A stretch of 64,000 nt of DNA from Nitrosomonas sp. (GTDB lineage: Bacteria > Pseudomonadota > Gammaproteobacteria > Burkholderiales > Nitrosomonadaceae): contig NZ_JAIEMO010000032.1 of the NCBI RefSeq assembly GCF_019752095.1, positions 24,187 through 88,186 of the forward strand, in the 5' to 3' direction. Each line of letters begins with the position of its first letter. Within the stretch, counting starts at the first letter, position 1. This document shows, piece after piece, positions 56,074 to 64,000 of this stretch. The translations under genes were made by a program, and so were the position numbers. The notes under the pieces were generated by a model. That model was not told the DNA's origin, did no database searches, and worked only from the letters and a program-made list of their open reading frames with translations.

Positions 56074-58179
56074 ATGCCGATTCGAAAAGCCAGAATCACG
56101 CGGTACGACCGCATCCGCAAAATCCTGAATGAAGCCGCCGCAGGTAGCTCCGTTGATTATGACGGTATTGGGCGGTTTTGGGATCATGGCGCTAAACAGC
56201 TCAAAGAAGCGTTCATTCACGGCATTCGCCTAGTTGCACCGGAAGCGGAGAAAATCAAAAGCTGTTGCGGGCAAGACGTCAATCAAAGCACCCCGGCTCA
56301 CGGTGCCGCATCAATGCTGGTACGCGGGTTGAAAGGAGAAACACCATTCGACGGTTCGCAATTTCCACGTTTACCGTGGGGCGGTAAAGCAGTATCGCCG
56401 GAAGATATCGAATTCATCAGCAACTGGATCGACGATGGGTGCCCGGAGGATGACCACATGCAGGCTATCACTGCCGATATACAGCAATGCGAAACATTGC
56501 CAACCCGGCTATCGGTGCACGAAATCGTCGAGCTGGATCTGGCCGCAAAAGGCACGCGCACACCCAGCCGCCCCGGTGAATTGCGTCAGCGCAGCAATCT
56601 CGATTGCCTAAACGAAGACGAACTCAAACGACTGAGCAATGCTTTCCACTACCTGTATAGCCTCAACGATTGGCCAGAAGATATTCGCAGCTATAACAAC
56701 CAGGCACTGATCCACCAGAATCACTGCCAGCATGGCTGGGAACGCTTTCTTGCTTGGCATCGGGCGTATATTTATGAGTTTGAGCAAGATCTGCGGGATT
56801 TCGATGCGGATATCATGCTGCCATACTGGGATTGGGTAATGCCGCAATACCGACCGGAATGCGCGCAGAATGGCAGGATTATTCCTAAATCATTCCAAGC
56901 CTTTTTGACCCTCGAACAAGCGGAAAAACTGGTCACCGAATTAAAACCCAGACCTTCCGCTGCACAAAAACACGCATTCCTGCAACTGGCCAAGCAAAAA
57001 CAGCATTTTACATCACAAAGCGTGTTTTTCCGCTATGTCTACAACACCATCGGCTACCAGCACGTAACACCGCAACCGCAGGACGCCAACCGGCAGCACA
57101 TGATCGACGCGCTACTGGCATCCAATCCGTTCTGGTATCCGTTGCGCTTTCCGGCGGAATATGGCGGCAAAACCATCAACGAAGCGATTCATTACCACTA
57201 TCCATCCGCCAATGACATCCAGCAGATACTGAGCCTGAACAATTTTCGTGATTTCGGCGGCGGCAGCATTTATGACGCCTCATTCGGGTTTCTCGATCAG
57301 AATCCGCATAACACCATGCATATTTGGACAGGTGGCATGAATCCCTATTACGGAAATGGCAAGTCGTACGAAGGAAACAGCATGACCTCGTTCCAGTCAC
57401 CACAGAACGATATCGCCAAGCAGCGCAGCACCATGGTGCAGGCGGGTGGACGTCGTTTCCACTCACGCTCCGATATGTACAGTCAGCCGCAATATGGCGA
57501 TATGTTCAGCAACCTGACCGCTTCCTACGATCCGATTTTCTGGCCGATTCATGTCAATGTGGACCGATTATGGTGGGAATGGCAGCGGCTCAATCCCAGC
57601 GCCACACCGGTAGAGTTGGACGCTATATTGTCGCCATGGAATTATACTGTGCGCGATACGCTGGACGCAGCGCGTTTTGGTTACGAGTATGTTCGCAGCT
57701 CTCATTTTATCCCGATAGGACTGAACGCGCCGATTGGACGCATCATTTCCAAGCCGATTCCGGTTAATGACCTCACACAAGGATTCCGCAAAGCAGAAGT
57801 CCGCTTGCATTGGGTGCCGCAATTATCGCGTTCCTGCTTTATCCGCGCATTCCTGAATCAACCAGGAGCGAACGCGAAAACACCATTGCAAAGCAATCCG
57901 CATTTCGCCGGCTATCTCTCAATCTTCGGCCACGGCGCATGCTACGGCGGCCCCGGCCATTGCGACACGCCACCGCCCAGAACGCGCGATTACGATCACC
58001 GCACGCGCAATCACAATACGCCGCGCAATCACAGAATCGATGTCACCGAATGCGCCAGAAAACTGTTGGCCACGGGCGTTAGTGAATTACAAATCACCTT
58101 GATCGTGATTGGCGCCGACTACGAGGAAGATATCGATCTGCTCAAACTGGAAGGCGTTTCATTGAATTTTCTCGATTGA
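56074..58179 (+). CDS. Tyrosinase-family di-copper oxidase with N-terminal extension
   Basis: The 701-residue protein has a type 3 copper centre. CuA: H214, H217 or H220, and H229, in HCQHGWERFLAWHRAY. CuB: H412 and H416 in NPHNTMHIW and the His at about 492 in IHVNVDRLWWEW. All expected ligands are visible. This is much longer than bacterial tyrosinase (about 300 residues). An N-terminal part of about 150 residues contains KSCCGQD and LPWGGKAVSPEDIEFISNWI, resembling non-haem cytochrome-like or planctomycete-type caps. A C-terminal extension follows the CuB site and holds a Cys-, Pro-rich segment. No signal peptide is seen. Substrates could be monophenols, diphenols or peptide tyrosines. Confidence 0.88.
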   Translation: MPIRKARITRYDRIRKILNEAAAGSSVDYDGIGRFWDHGAKQLKEAFIHGIRLVAPEAEKIKSCCGQDVNQSTPAHGAASMLVRGLKGETPFDGSQFPRLPWGGKAVSPEDIEFISNWIDDGCPEDDHMQAITADIQQCETLPTRLSVHEIVELDLAAKGTRTPSRPGELRQRSNLDCLNEDELKRLSNAFHYLYSLNDWPEDIRSYNNQALIHQNHCQHGWERFLAWHRAYIYEFEQDLRDFDADIMLPYWDWVMPQYRPECAQNGRIIPKSFQAFLTLEQAEKLVTELKPRPSAAQKHAFLQLAKQKQHFTSQSVFFRYVYNTIGYQHVTPQPQDANRQHMIDALLASNPFWYPLRFPAEYGGKTINEAIHYHYPSANDIQQILSLNNFRDFGGGSIYDASFGFLDQNPHNTMHIWTGGMNPYYGNGKSYEGNSMTSFQSPQNDIAKQRSTMVQAGGRRFHSRSDMYSQPQYGDMFSNLTASYDPIFWPIHVNVDRLWWEWQRLNPSATPVELDAILSPWNYTVRDTLDAARFGYEYVRSSHFIPIGLNAPIGRIISKPIPVNDLTQGFRKAEVRLHWVPQLSRSCFIRAFLNQPGANAKTPLQSNPHFAGYLSIFGHGACYGGPGHCDTPPPRTRDYDHRTRNHNTPRNHRIDVTECARKLLATGVSELQITLIVIGADYEEDIDLLKLEGVSLNFLD

Positions 58180-58194
58180 TTACAGGAGATTTTC

Positions 58195-60498
58195 GTGGCA
58201 ACCTATAAAATCCACCCCGGCATCGGCATCGCCCGCCTGGGTAACAGCGAAACCGAATTCTATCTCGCACCCGAAATACCTGCCGGGTTACCCCACGCTT
58301 GCGACACCAAAGGCAACCCCATTTTGTCCGACGATCTCAGTGGCCCAGTATTGGTAAAAAACTTCAAAGACAAAAATGGACGGATCAAACGCCAGGCAGC
58401 CCGATTCCAAGTGTTCGTATACGACGACGAGACACCGGATGGACGTCCACTGAAGTTGGGCGACGCCGTCGAAGGCGGCGGCAATCACGGCAAACTGATC
58501 GATATCCAATGGCGCGTCTATTTGGCAAATAAGAAAGCATCCTGGTACGAATTCAATACTCGCTCCGGCGAGCACGGCTACGCAGACAATCATCCACGCC
58601 GCAACGCATCAATTGAAAATCGCGACCGCTTAATTATCGATCCTGGCCCGCGCATCATCAACAGCACCAATTTGCGCCATGCAAGCTTTGACCGCTCCGG
58701 TAACAACGTATACGCAGCCACTTTCCCGCCGCAGGGCTTAACACCCTACGACATTGATACGCTCGGCGAGATTCTGACTGACGACAACGCCCGCTTGCTC
58801 GTACTGGGCGGATTCGGTCGTTCCGGCAGTGAAAAATCCGGGCCGGGCGAGCCGCATATTTCGCACTACGCTAACAACGACGGCTGGTATGACGATGTCT
58901 CCGACGGACCGGTGATGGCGCGATTGGCGATGTATTCCGATCAAGTAGGCGCGGTACGCTATATCGATGTGGAATACCCGGCGTGGGTAGTGGTGGGCTA
59001 TCCGCGCTTCGTGCCGCAGATCCATGACATGATTACCATAGACGAGGTACTATATGATTTATTTCTGCGCGAATTCGCATACGACACCAGCTTATACGGC
59101 CGTCTGGGAAGTTTCGACTGCCCGGAAACCGTGCCAATCCAGAATCAGACAGCGTTGAGCCAGTGGCAAGCAAGCCGGCTGACCTGGAACAAAGACTTCA
59201 AACCCTGGTTTTACCGCGATATCTGGCCAATTTTGTTCAGACCGAATGAATTTCTGTACTTGAGCAACATTCTGGCGCAATCCAATTTCCCGCATGATCA
59301 GGAACAGCGCGGTACTTTTGATCCGTTCAAGCTCGGGCGAACACCGGGCCATGCGCAAAAGCGCACGAGTGTGAAATCGGCTGATATCTCCCCGACTGCC
59401 CGCGATGCCAGTCAGGGTGAAGCATTTATCGCTACCCAGCAACCCCTTGAGGATCAGCACAGTGATCCCTATCGACCGATGCGGCAATTTCTGTTCGACT
59501 TACTACGCCGCAACGGCGAGGATAACGAATTCAAATTGGAAGACAAAGTCGGCAGCCGAGTGCATAACCTTCCATTGATGCCATTATTATGCGGCGATAA
59601 TCCGCTGACCAACGAAGTCGTCACCAAATTCCTGCGATTAACCGATTATCAATTGTTCATCCTTAAACAATGGGCTGAAGGTCGGTTCATCAACGAAATG
59701 GAACAGGGCTGGATCGATCGGAAAAAGTACCCGGTATTTTTCCCCTACCCGACAACCCCGCCCGAAAATGGACGCAAACTGGATCGCGGCGTACTGAGTA
59801 ACGTACTGGGCGGCGCGTTTTGTCCCGGCGGCGAATTGAATTGGATCATGCGCAATCCTTCGATTTACTGGACATCGTACCGCATCAAGGCGGATCGTCA
59901 CGTGGCGGATTTTCTGCAATCCGCGGCACAGGCAAATGCGAATCGGCAACCGACAAGCGTGATTGAAGAACTGAGTTTCAGTATAGACAACACACTCAGC
60001 CACAATAATAATTTCGGAGCAGGCCTGCAACCCGGTGATTTGACCAAATATATGGCGCTGCCGTGGCAAGCGGACTTCAATGAATGCACCACAAATACCA
60101 TCAACATCACGTACGCCGACTGGAACACCATCAATGCCGATAACGACAATGACCAACGGCTCAAGCTCGAAGAAAAAATGTGGGATACGTTGTGGTGGCC
60201 CGCGCACAGGCCATTGCAATCGAACGAATTAACCGGTTTCGAGAACGGCAAGCCCGTCACCACATGGACTACCTGGAGCCGGGGTATCCAACAAACCTAC
60301 GCCGGCGATTTAAAAATGGTGGAAGACTGGTGGAAGCTCGGATTCATCATTCGCAATCCGTATCTATCTGATATCGATAGCACACCATCAACAGGCCCTG
60401 ATAATCGTTATTACAGCATCGAGCGCTATGGCAGCGAGCAACTGGCCGCACCGGATCCGCAACCCAGCGCCATCATCAATCCCGCTAAGAATACTTGA
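58195..60498 (+). CDS. LodA/GoxA-family cysteine tryptophylquinone amino-acid oxidase
   Basis: The 767-residue protein begins YKIHPGIGIARLGNS, the LodA start. The cofactor-forming Cys is likely Cys543 in GGAFCPGGE and the Trp likely Trp624 in ALPWQADFNEC; together they make cysteine tryptophylquinone. LodA of Marinomonas oxidises the epsilon-amino group of lysine and GoxA oxidises glycine, both releasing H2O2. Substrate here is not predictable. No signal peptide. It follows the tyrosinase gene by 15 bp with CAGGAG upstream. GTG (58195) is the start. The cofactor needs a LodB-type flavoprotein, encoded two genes downstream. Confidence 0.9.
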   Translation: MATYKIHPGIGIARLGNSETEFYLAPEIPAGLPHACDTKGNPILSDDLSGPVLVKNFKDKNGRIKRQAARFQVFVYDDETPDGRPLKLGDAVEGGGNHGKLIDIQWRVYLANKKASWYEFNTRSGEHGYADNHPRRNASIENRDRLIIDPGPRIINSTNLRHASFDRSGNNVYAATFPPQGLTPYDIDTLGEILTDDNARLLVLGGFGRSGSEKSGPGEPHISHYANNDGWYDDVSDGPVMARLAMYSDQVGAVRYIDVEYPAWVVVGYPRFVPQIHDMITIDEVLYDLFLREFAYDTSLYGRLGSFDCPETVPIQNQTALSQWQASRLTWNKDFKPWFYRDIWPILFRPNEFLYLSNILAQSNFPHDQEQRGTFDPFKLGRTPGHAQKRTSVKSADISPTARDASQGEAFIATQQPLEDQHSDPYRPMRQFLFDLLRRNGEDNEFKLEDKVGSRVHNLPLMPLLCGDNPLTNEVVTKFLRLTDYQLFILKQWAEGRFINEMEQGWIDRKKYPVFFPYPTTPPENGRKLDRGVLSNVLGGAFCPGGELNWIMRNPSIYWTSYRIKADRHVADFLQSAAQANANRQPTSVIEELSFSIDNTLSHNNNFGAGLQPGDLTKYMALPWQADFNECTTNTINITYADWNTINADNDNDQRLKLEEKMWDTLWWPAHRPLQSNELTGFENGKPVTTWTTWSRGIQQTYAGDLKMVEDWWKLGFIIRNPYLSDIDSTPSTGPDNRYYSIERYGSEQLAAPDPQPSAIINPAKNT

Positions 60499-60512
60499 TC
60501 AAGGAGACTTCC

Positions 60513-60929
60513 ATGAATGACAACCCGTTTACCGGCAACTGGACTTACCGTAGCTTATTGAACAACCCAGAGGTAAACCAAGCTTTCAACAATCTGGAAT
60601 TTGGCCGGGGAACTATCACCATCAATGAAGACGCAATGCAATTACTGAACGGCGTCATCGGCGGTCCGGGATGGTCGCTGACGTTAAAAGGTTCACGCGA
60701 ATACGGCACACCGATGCGAATCCGCTTTCAGGGAACAGGCATCGTCAATGGCGAACAATGGATTTACGATTACGAAGGTTATTTAATCAGTCATTGGCCA
60801 AATGGCGTCCAACAACGGCCTGCGATTGTCGGTTCAGTGATTCGCACCATCCCGCATTCCGGCAGCGAGCCGGGCACGGTGTCTCCCGCTGGTGTGGTTG
60901 CATCGTTTTATGCCGTCAAAACCGACTAA
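60513..60929 (+). CDS. 138-residue beta-rich protein of the oxidase operon, unknown
   Basis: It starts at the ATG at 60513, preceded by AAGGAG; a frame start at 60495 is inside the lodA-like stop. The sequence (GNWTYRSLLNNPEVNQAF, LTLKGSREYG, MRIRFQGTG, WIYDYEGYLISHWPNG, RPAIVGSVIRTI, GVVASFYAVK) looks like a compact beta barrel of lipocalin or avidin type. No signal peptide or cysteines. I do not know the family. It overlaps the next gene by 20 bp. Its position inside the operon suggests a carrier, substrate-binding or maturation partner of the oxidases, an inference. Confidence 0.7.
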   Translation: MNDNPFTGNWTYRSLLNNPEVNQAFNNLEFGRGTITINEDAMQLLNGVIGGPGWSLTLKGSREYGTPMRIRFQGTGIVNGEQWIYDYEGYLISHWPNGVQQRPAIVGSVIRTIPHSGSEPGTVSPAGVVASFYAVKTD

Positions 60930-62031
60930 CGCAAGCTTCGACGTCTTCATCATCGGTGCCGGCCCCGCTGGCGCAGCGGCGGCAATCTCGCTTCGCGAAA
61001 TCATGCCTGATGCCCGTGTTTGTATCGCGGATATAGAAAAATCCGCTCATTTCCGTGTCGGCGAATCGGTCCCGCCTCCCATAAAACCATTTCTTGATCA
61101 TCTAGGGGTAGCAACCGCTTTCGAGAATGCGGCACATAGCCCGGCTTTCCGAACGTTAAGCGCATGGGGGAACAGCGGACTTGAAAGTAATGAGTTTTTT
61201 CTGCACGCTTACAATACCGGATGGCGATTGGATCGCGCAAATTTTGACGCCATGCTTAAGACAGAAGCAATTCGTCGGGGAACCGCCAGCATATCCGCGC
61301 GGGCATTTTCACTTGCCGAAAGCCCTTATGGCTGGCTCATTGATTGCGGTAATACAGGAAAATTCTCGGCCCGCTATGTCATCGATGCCAGCGGTCATGC
61401 GGCGATCGTATCCCGCTGGTTAAAATGCGCGCCGCGCAAACTGGATCGGTTAATTGGATGCGCGGTATTTTTTGAGCACCAGACGCAACAGCCGGAGTTA
61501 TTCGATAAGGAAGCTGCCGTGATCGAAGCATGCCATCAGGGCTGGTGGTACACCGCCGCCATTCCAGGTCATCGAAGGATCGCCATGTTGATGACCGATG
61601 TGGATATCGCACGGCAACTAAGCATTGCCAACAGGTCAACCTGGCTGCATTACTTTTCGTTGACAAAACATATCAAGCAGCGCATTGACACACGCTTTCC
61701 CTTGACGCAACCGATAATTTTCCCGGCATCATCGCGCTGCTTTACAGGTACCTACCCTCCCGGAATTGTAGCTGTCGGTGATGCTATCTCAAGTTTTGAT
61801 CCGCTATCGTCGCAAGGCATCGTCAAAGCACTGCGATCGGCATTGTACGCTTCCTATGCCATCGCTGATTACTATCTGAGAAACGACACAATGGGTTTTT
61901 CTAAATATTTCACGCTGATGCGCAATGAGTTTGATAATTACTCTGTAACTTGGCAAGACTATTATCGACGTGAACAGCGCTGGCCGGAAGCGCCATTCTG
62001 GCAACGACGACACCGAATGAAGCTGACGTAA
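60910..62031 (+). CDS. LodB-like FAD-dependent oxidoreductase
   Basis: The likely start is the ATG at 60910 (373 residues); a GTG six codons earlier is possible. The Rossmann motif GAGPAGAAAAISLRE lies near residue 15. RVGESVPPPIKPFLDHLG resembles the tryptophan-halogenase/geranylgeranyl reductase group. GD-motif text VAVGDAISSFDPLSSQGI is present. This is the group that contains LodB, the flavoprotein needed to modify the LodA tryptophan. It lacks the W-x-W-x-I-P motif of true halogenases as far as I can see. Last gene of the operon, overlapping the 138-residue gene. Confidence 0.88.
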   Translation: MPSKPTNASFDVFIIGAGPAGAAAAISLREIMPDARVCIADIEKSAHFRVGESVPPPIKPFLDHLGVATAFENAAHSPAFRTLSAWGNSGLESNEFFLHAYNTGWRLDRANFDAMLKTEAIRRGTASISARAFSLAESPYGWLIDCGNTGKFSARYVIDASGHAAIVSRWLKCAPRKLDRLIGCAVFFEHQTQQPELFDKEAAVIEACHQGWWYTAAIPGHRRIAMLMTDVDIARQLSIANRSTWLHYFSLTKHIKQRIDTRFPLTQPIIFPASSRCFTGTYPPGIVAVGDAISSFDPLSSQGIVKALRSALYASYAIADYYLRNDTMGFSKYFTLMRNEFDNYSVTWQDYYRREQRWPEAPFWQRRHRMKLT

Positions 62032-62090
62032 GTATCGTATTATGAGAAAAATACTGCCTTTGTGAATCATAGGTCAAACCTTAGAATTGA

Positions 62091-62180
62091 CCTCATTACT
62101 GTTCCGTTAACTTTCACAATAAGACCATCTGAATATTGTTGGTTTGTTTATCGCTGGGGGGATTGCTCCACAATAAAGTT
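62091..62180 (+). repeat. Diverged approximately 90-bp direct repeat, left copy
   Basis: CCGTTAACTTTCACA, then CCATCTGA, TTTGTTTATCGCTGG and TTGCTCC occur here and in related form at 63428-63517 (CCGCTAACTTTCACA, TCATCTGA, CCTGTTTATCGTTGAG). A short gap separates the first two blocks. The remainder of 62032-62340 is otherwise featureless and holds the start region of the ADP-ribosylglycohydrolase-like gene. Confidence 0.6.
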
Positions 62181-62340
62181 ATGGGCTCACAATTAATACA
62201 AATAGTATTTTTAGCAACCCTGAAATTCTGTTAGGCTATTTTTAATAGCTTCTTCGTATCGTGGCGCGTCAGCTTACCTCACGCAGAAAATAGAAATATA
62301 AGAAACATCAACTGAACAGCTATAAATAACGGAGTTACAC

Positions 62341-63417
62341 ATGTCAAATGTTAGCCTTCAAGACCGAGCCCGCGGCGCCATCATGGGCGCTTTTATCGGA
62401 GATGCTCTGGCACTTGGCCCGCACTGGTATTACAATCTTGATGAACTTCATCGTGATTACGGGCCATGGATCGACAGCTATACGGACCCCAAACCCGGCC
62501 GGTATCATCCGGGCCTGAAAGCCGGTCAATTATCGCAGGCCGGCTTCATCCTGACTCTGATGCTACGATCGCTTATTGAGTGTAATGGCTATGACAAGGC
62601 CGACTTTTGCCGACGCATGGATGAAACGCTGTTTCCGTTACTGGACGGAACACCTGTCTGCGGGCCCGGAGGATATACCAGTCAATCCATTCGTAAAGTC
62701 TGGCAGCAGCGCGTGCAACAGAAGTTATCCTGGGAACAAACCGGCAGCAATGCAGACACCACCGAAGCGATAGAACGCACGCTTGCCATCGCGGTGCGTT
62801 ATGCGCTGCATCCCGAACAACTTGCTTCAGCCATTACCGAAAATACCCTACTCACACAGTCCGATGAAACTATCGTCTCGATGACGGTTGCATACGGCGC
62901 CGTACTGAGCCTTTTAGTTCAGGGACATAAACTGGACACGGAGATTTCGAGCAAGCTGATGACATTAACCAAGAATAGCCGATTGCCTTTTCATGTCGTA
63001 ACGCGAGGTAATCTGCAAAATCCGCAGCCCGGTGATCCGGATCCACCCCATGCGGGCCGTTTCGCCTCGCCGGATGCTCTGCTCACGCCGTCATACATGG
63101 CGACAGCTGCGGTGGATCCTGAAATCCGTATCGAGCCAGCATGGAAAGTATCCATTGTATACGGTATGCCCTGCGCCATTTATCATCAGCTGCCGGCCGC
63201 TTACTATCTGGCAGCCCTTTTTCATAATGACTTCGAATCAGCCGTACTTCATGCGGTTAACGGCGGCGGACAAAACCAGGCGCGCGCGATTCTTACCGGC
63301 GCGTTGACAGGCGCTCAAACTGGTTTATCGAACATCCCAGAACGATTCATTAACGGTCTAGAAGAATCAGTCACCCTAGAGAAACTTGCCGTCGATCTTG
63401 CTGCAAGTATTGAATAG
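62341..63417 (+). CDS. ADP-ribosylglycohydrolase-family protein with altered metal motifs
   Basis: The 358-residue protein has the family N-terminus RARGAIMGAFIGDALALGPHWY and the C-terminal end AVNGGGQNQARAILTGALTG. In active family members the end motif is GGDTDT, with Asp residues binding magnesium. Here the same place reads G-G-G-Q-N-Q (308-313), and the earlier T-D-D-T-like site reads S-N-A-D-T-T (about 135-140). Asp21 of the GDAL motif remains. The enzyme may have a different substrate or be a non-catalytic binder. AACGGAG precedes the ATG. It lies 309 bp after the oxidase operon, same strand, between two diverged repeats. Confidence 0.85.
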   Translation: MSNVSLQDRARGAIMGAFIGDALALGPHWYYNLDELHRDYGPWIDSYTDPKPGRYHPGLKAGQLSQAGFILTLMLRSLIECNGYDKADFCRRMDETLFPLLDGTPVCGPGGYTSQSIRKVWQQRVQQKLSWEQTGSNADTTEAIERTLAIAVRYALHPEQLASAITENTLLTQSDETIVSMTVAYGAVLSLLVQGHKLDTEISSKLMTLTKNSRLPFHVVTRGNLQNPQPGDPDPPHAGRFASPDALLTPSYMATAAVDPEIRIEPAWKVSIVYGMPCAIYHQLPAAYYLAALFHNDFESAVLHAVNGGGQNQARAILTGALTGAQTGLSNIPERFINGLEESVTLEKLAVDLAASIE

Positions 63418-63427
63418 ATCAGTTTTC

Positions 63428-63517
63428 ATCATCATTGCTCCGCTAACTTTCACAGGTCATCTGATTAGTTGTGGACCTGTTTATCGTTGAGTAAGATTCT
63501 TCCGCGATAGAGCCATG
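63428..63517 (+). repeat. Diverged approximately 90-bp direct repeat, right copy
   Basis: Partner of 62091-62180, with several substitutions and one gap of about 4 bp. It follows the ADP-ribosylglycohydrolase-like stop by 10 bp and precedes the IS3 element. Confidence 0.6.
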
Positions 63518-63597
63518 AAGCCATTCTTTCAGAAAAATTCGACTACAATTAAGGTATGCTGATTTTCATGGAATCTAAAGTTTCATAAAATGAAAGC

Positions 63598-63912
63598 ATG
63601 AAATAGAGGACGAAGATAAAATTTCTGCGAACATGCTACCGTCAGGAATTTTGGGGACAATCAGTAAGGTTTTTTAAAGAAAGTGAATTACCATTGACTG
63701 AAGCAGCCAAACGACTGTCGCTACCAAAAGGGACATTAAAGAATTGGGTTTATGCGAATAAACAAGGTGAACTCGTTACGGTAGGCAAACACCAGAGACC
63801 ACTTACCGAGCTTGAATTAGAATTATCCAGAGTAAAGCGTGAATTAGCTGAAGTTAAGATGGAAGGTGACTTCATAAAAAAGTGTGCGACATATTTCGCG
63901 AAGGAGTCGTGA
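63598..63912 (+). pseudogene. IS3-family OrfA, with an amber codon at position 3
   Basis: The frame from the ATG at 63598 reads M-K-stop-R-T-K, then continues TCYRQEFWGQSVRFFKES, LPLTEAAKRLSLPKGTLKNW and ends GDFIKKCATYFAKES. This is a classic IS3 OrfA with helix-turn-helix and a leucine-zipper-like end. The TAG at 63604-63606 would block translation unless a downstream codon (for example TTG 63694) is used, which loses the N-terminal helix. The sequence A6G at 63876-63882 is the usual frameshift site into orfB. Confidence 0.7.
63876..63882 (+). promoter_or_regulatory. Slippery A6G heptamer for -1 frameshifting
   Basis: AAAAAAG lies in the overlap zone of orfA and orfB. The orfB frame is -1 relative to orfA and has no stop between this site and the orfB start, so an OrfAB fusion transposase could be made, as in many IS3 elements. 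Confidence 0.6.
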
Positions 63913-64000
63913 GATACGTGCTGATTGAATCGATGCGACAAATATACTCAGTTACGCTCATGTGTCGAGTGCTTGATGTATCCAAGAGCGGCTTTCATGC
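63909..64000 (+). CDS. IS3-family OrfB, N-terminal fragment (cut by window edge)
   Basis: GTG at 63909 overlaps the orfA stop. The visible VRYVLIESMRQIYSVTLM, then CRVLDVSKSGFH, is the normal beginning of IS3 OrfB with the C-R-x-L-x-V-S-x-S-G-(Y/F)-x motif. The catalytic domain lies beyond the window. Confidence 0.8.
   Translation, partial: MRYVLIESMRQIYSVTLMCRVLDVSKSGFH

Noticed and set aside
59638..60219. A 193-codon minus-strand frame
   Set aside because: It is a shadow of the LodA-like gene, with no start signal and no recognisable domain.
60910..62031. Calling the FAD protein a tryptophan halogenase
   Set aside because: The halogenase W-x-W-x-I-P motif is not seen and the operon context fits LodB.

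Overview
This window looks like chromosome of a betaproteobacterium, most plausibly an ammonia oxidiser of the Nitrosomonas group. That is an inference from a phosphoribulokinase gene, a PEP-CTERM protein, an exosortase-associated TIGR04073-type protein, a MauG-type di-haem cytochrome and typical betaproteobacterial housekeeping genes. No rRNA, tRNA or CRISPR array was found.

Layout. (1) 1-1100 is a scrap zone: the truncated start of a cyclic beta-glucan synthase-like gene, the tail of an IS3 orfB, a decayed IS6-like transposase and twin palindromes. (2) 1100-8900 holds a small membrane protein, a LysR regulator, a BolA protein and two tandem secreted Asp-box propeller paralogues that were duplicated together with their leaders. 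(3) 8950-17041 holds uvrD, phosphoribulokinase, an exosortase-associated small protein, a lipoprotein, ygfX/ygfZ and a DUF502 protein. (4) 17100-28100 is a housekeeping block: a dynamin-like GTPase, rpsO-pnp, dksA, grpE-dnaK-dnaJ with two sigma-32-like promoters, and purB. (5) 28100-36100 holds a PEP-CTERM gene with tandem palindromic operators and a structured leader, a di-haem peroxidase, a DUF3422 protein, bioA and a beta-CASP nuclease. (6) 36400-42600 holds a PII-like protein, a TVP38-flavoprotein fusion and pstSCAB. (7) 43000-51700 is accessory: an alcohol dehydrogenase, a Crp/Fnr regulator, a small membrane protein, a MITE with 8-bp target duplications, an AhpD-like protein, and a TetR-RND-LolA-like-beta-barrel cassette with a perfect 20-bp palindrome before the pump gene. 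(8) 51800-63400 holds an EF-hand membrane protein and then the most distinctive locus.

That locus (54373-62031) is a tight five-gene operon: exported multicopper oxidase, long tyrosinase, LodA/GoxA-type quinone-cofactor amino-acid oxidase, a 138-residue protein I cannot name, and a LodB-type flavoprotein. Spacings are 14 to 18 bp and the last two genes overlap. Three oxidase chemistries in one transcript suggest an oxidative pathway (pigment, cross-linking, peroxide generation or peptide modification) that I cannot assign to a described system. An ADP-ribosylglycohydrolase-like gene with altered metal motifs follows, bracketed by two diverged copies of an approximately 90-bp repeat. The right edge is the start of an IS3-family element.

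A 110-bp structured sequence occurs twice with no difference (17166-17275 and 46379-46488) and looks like a mobile-element end or a non-coding RNA cassette.
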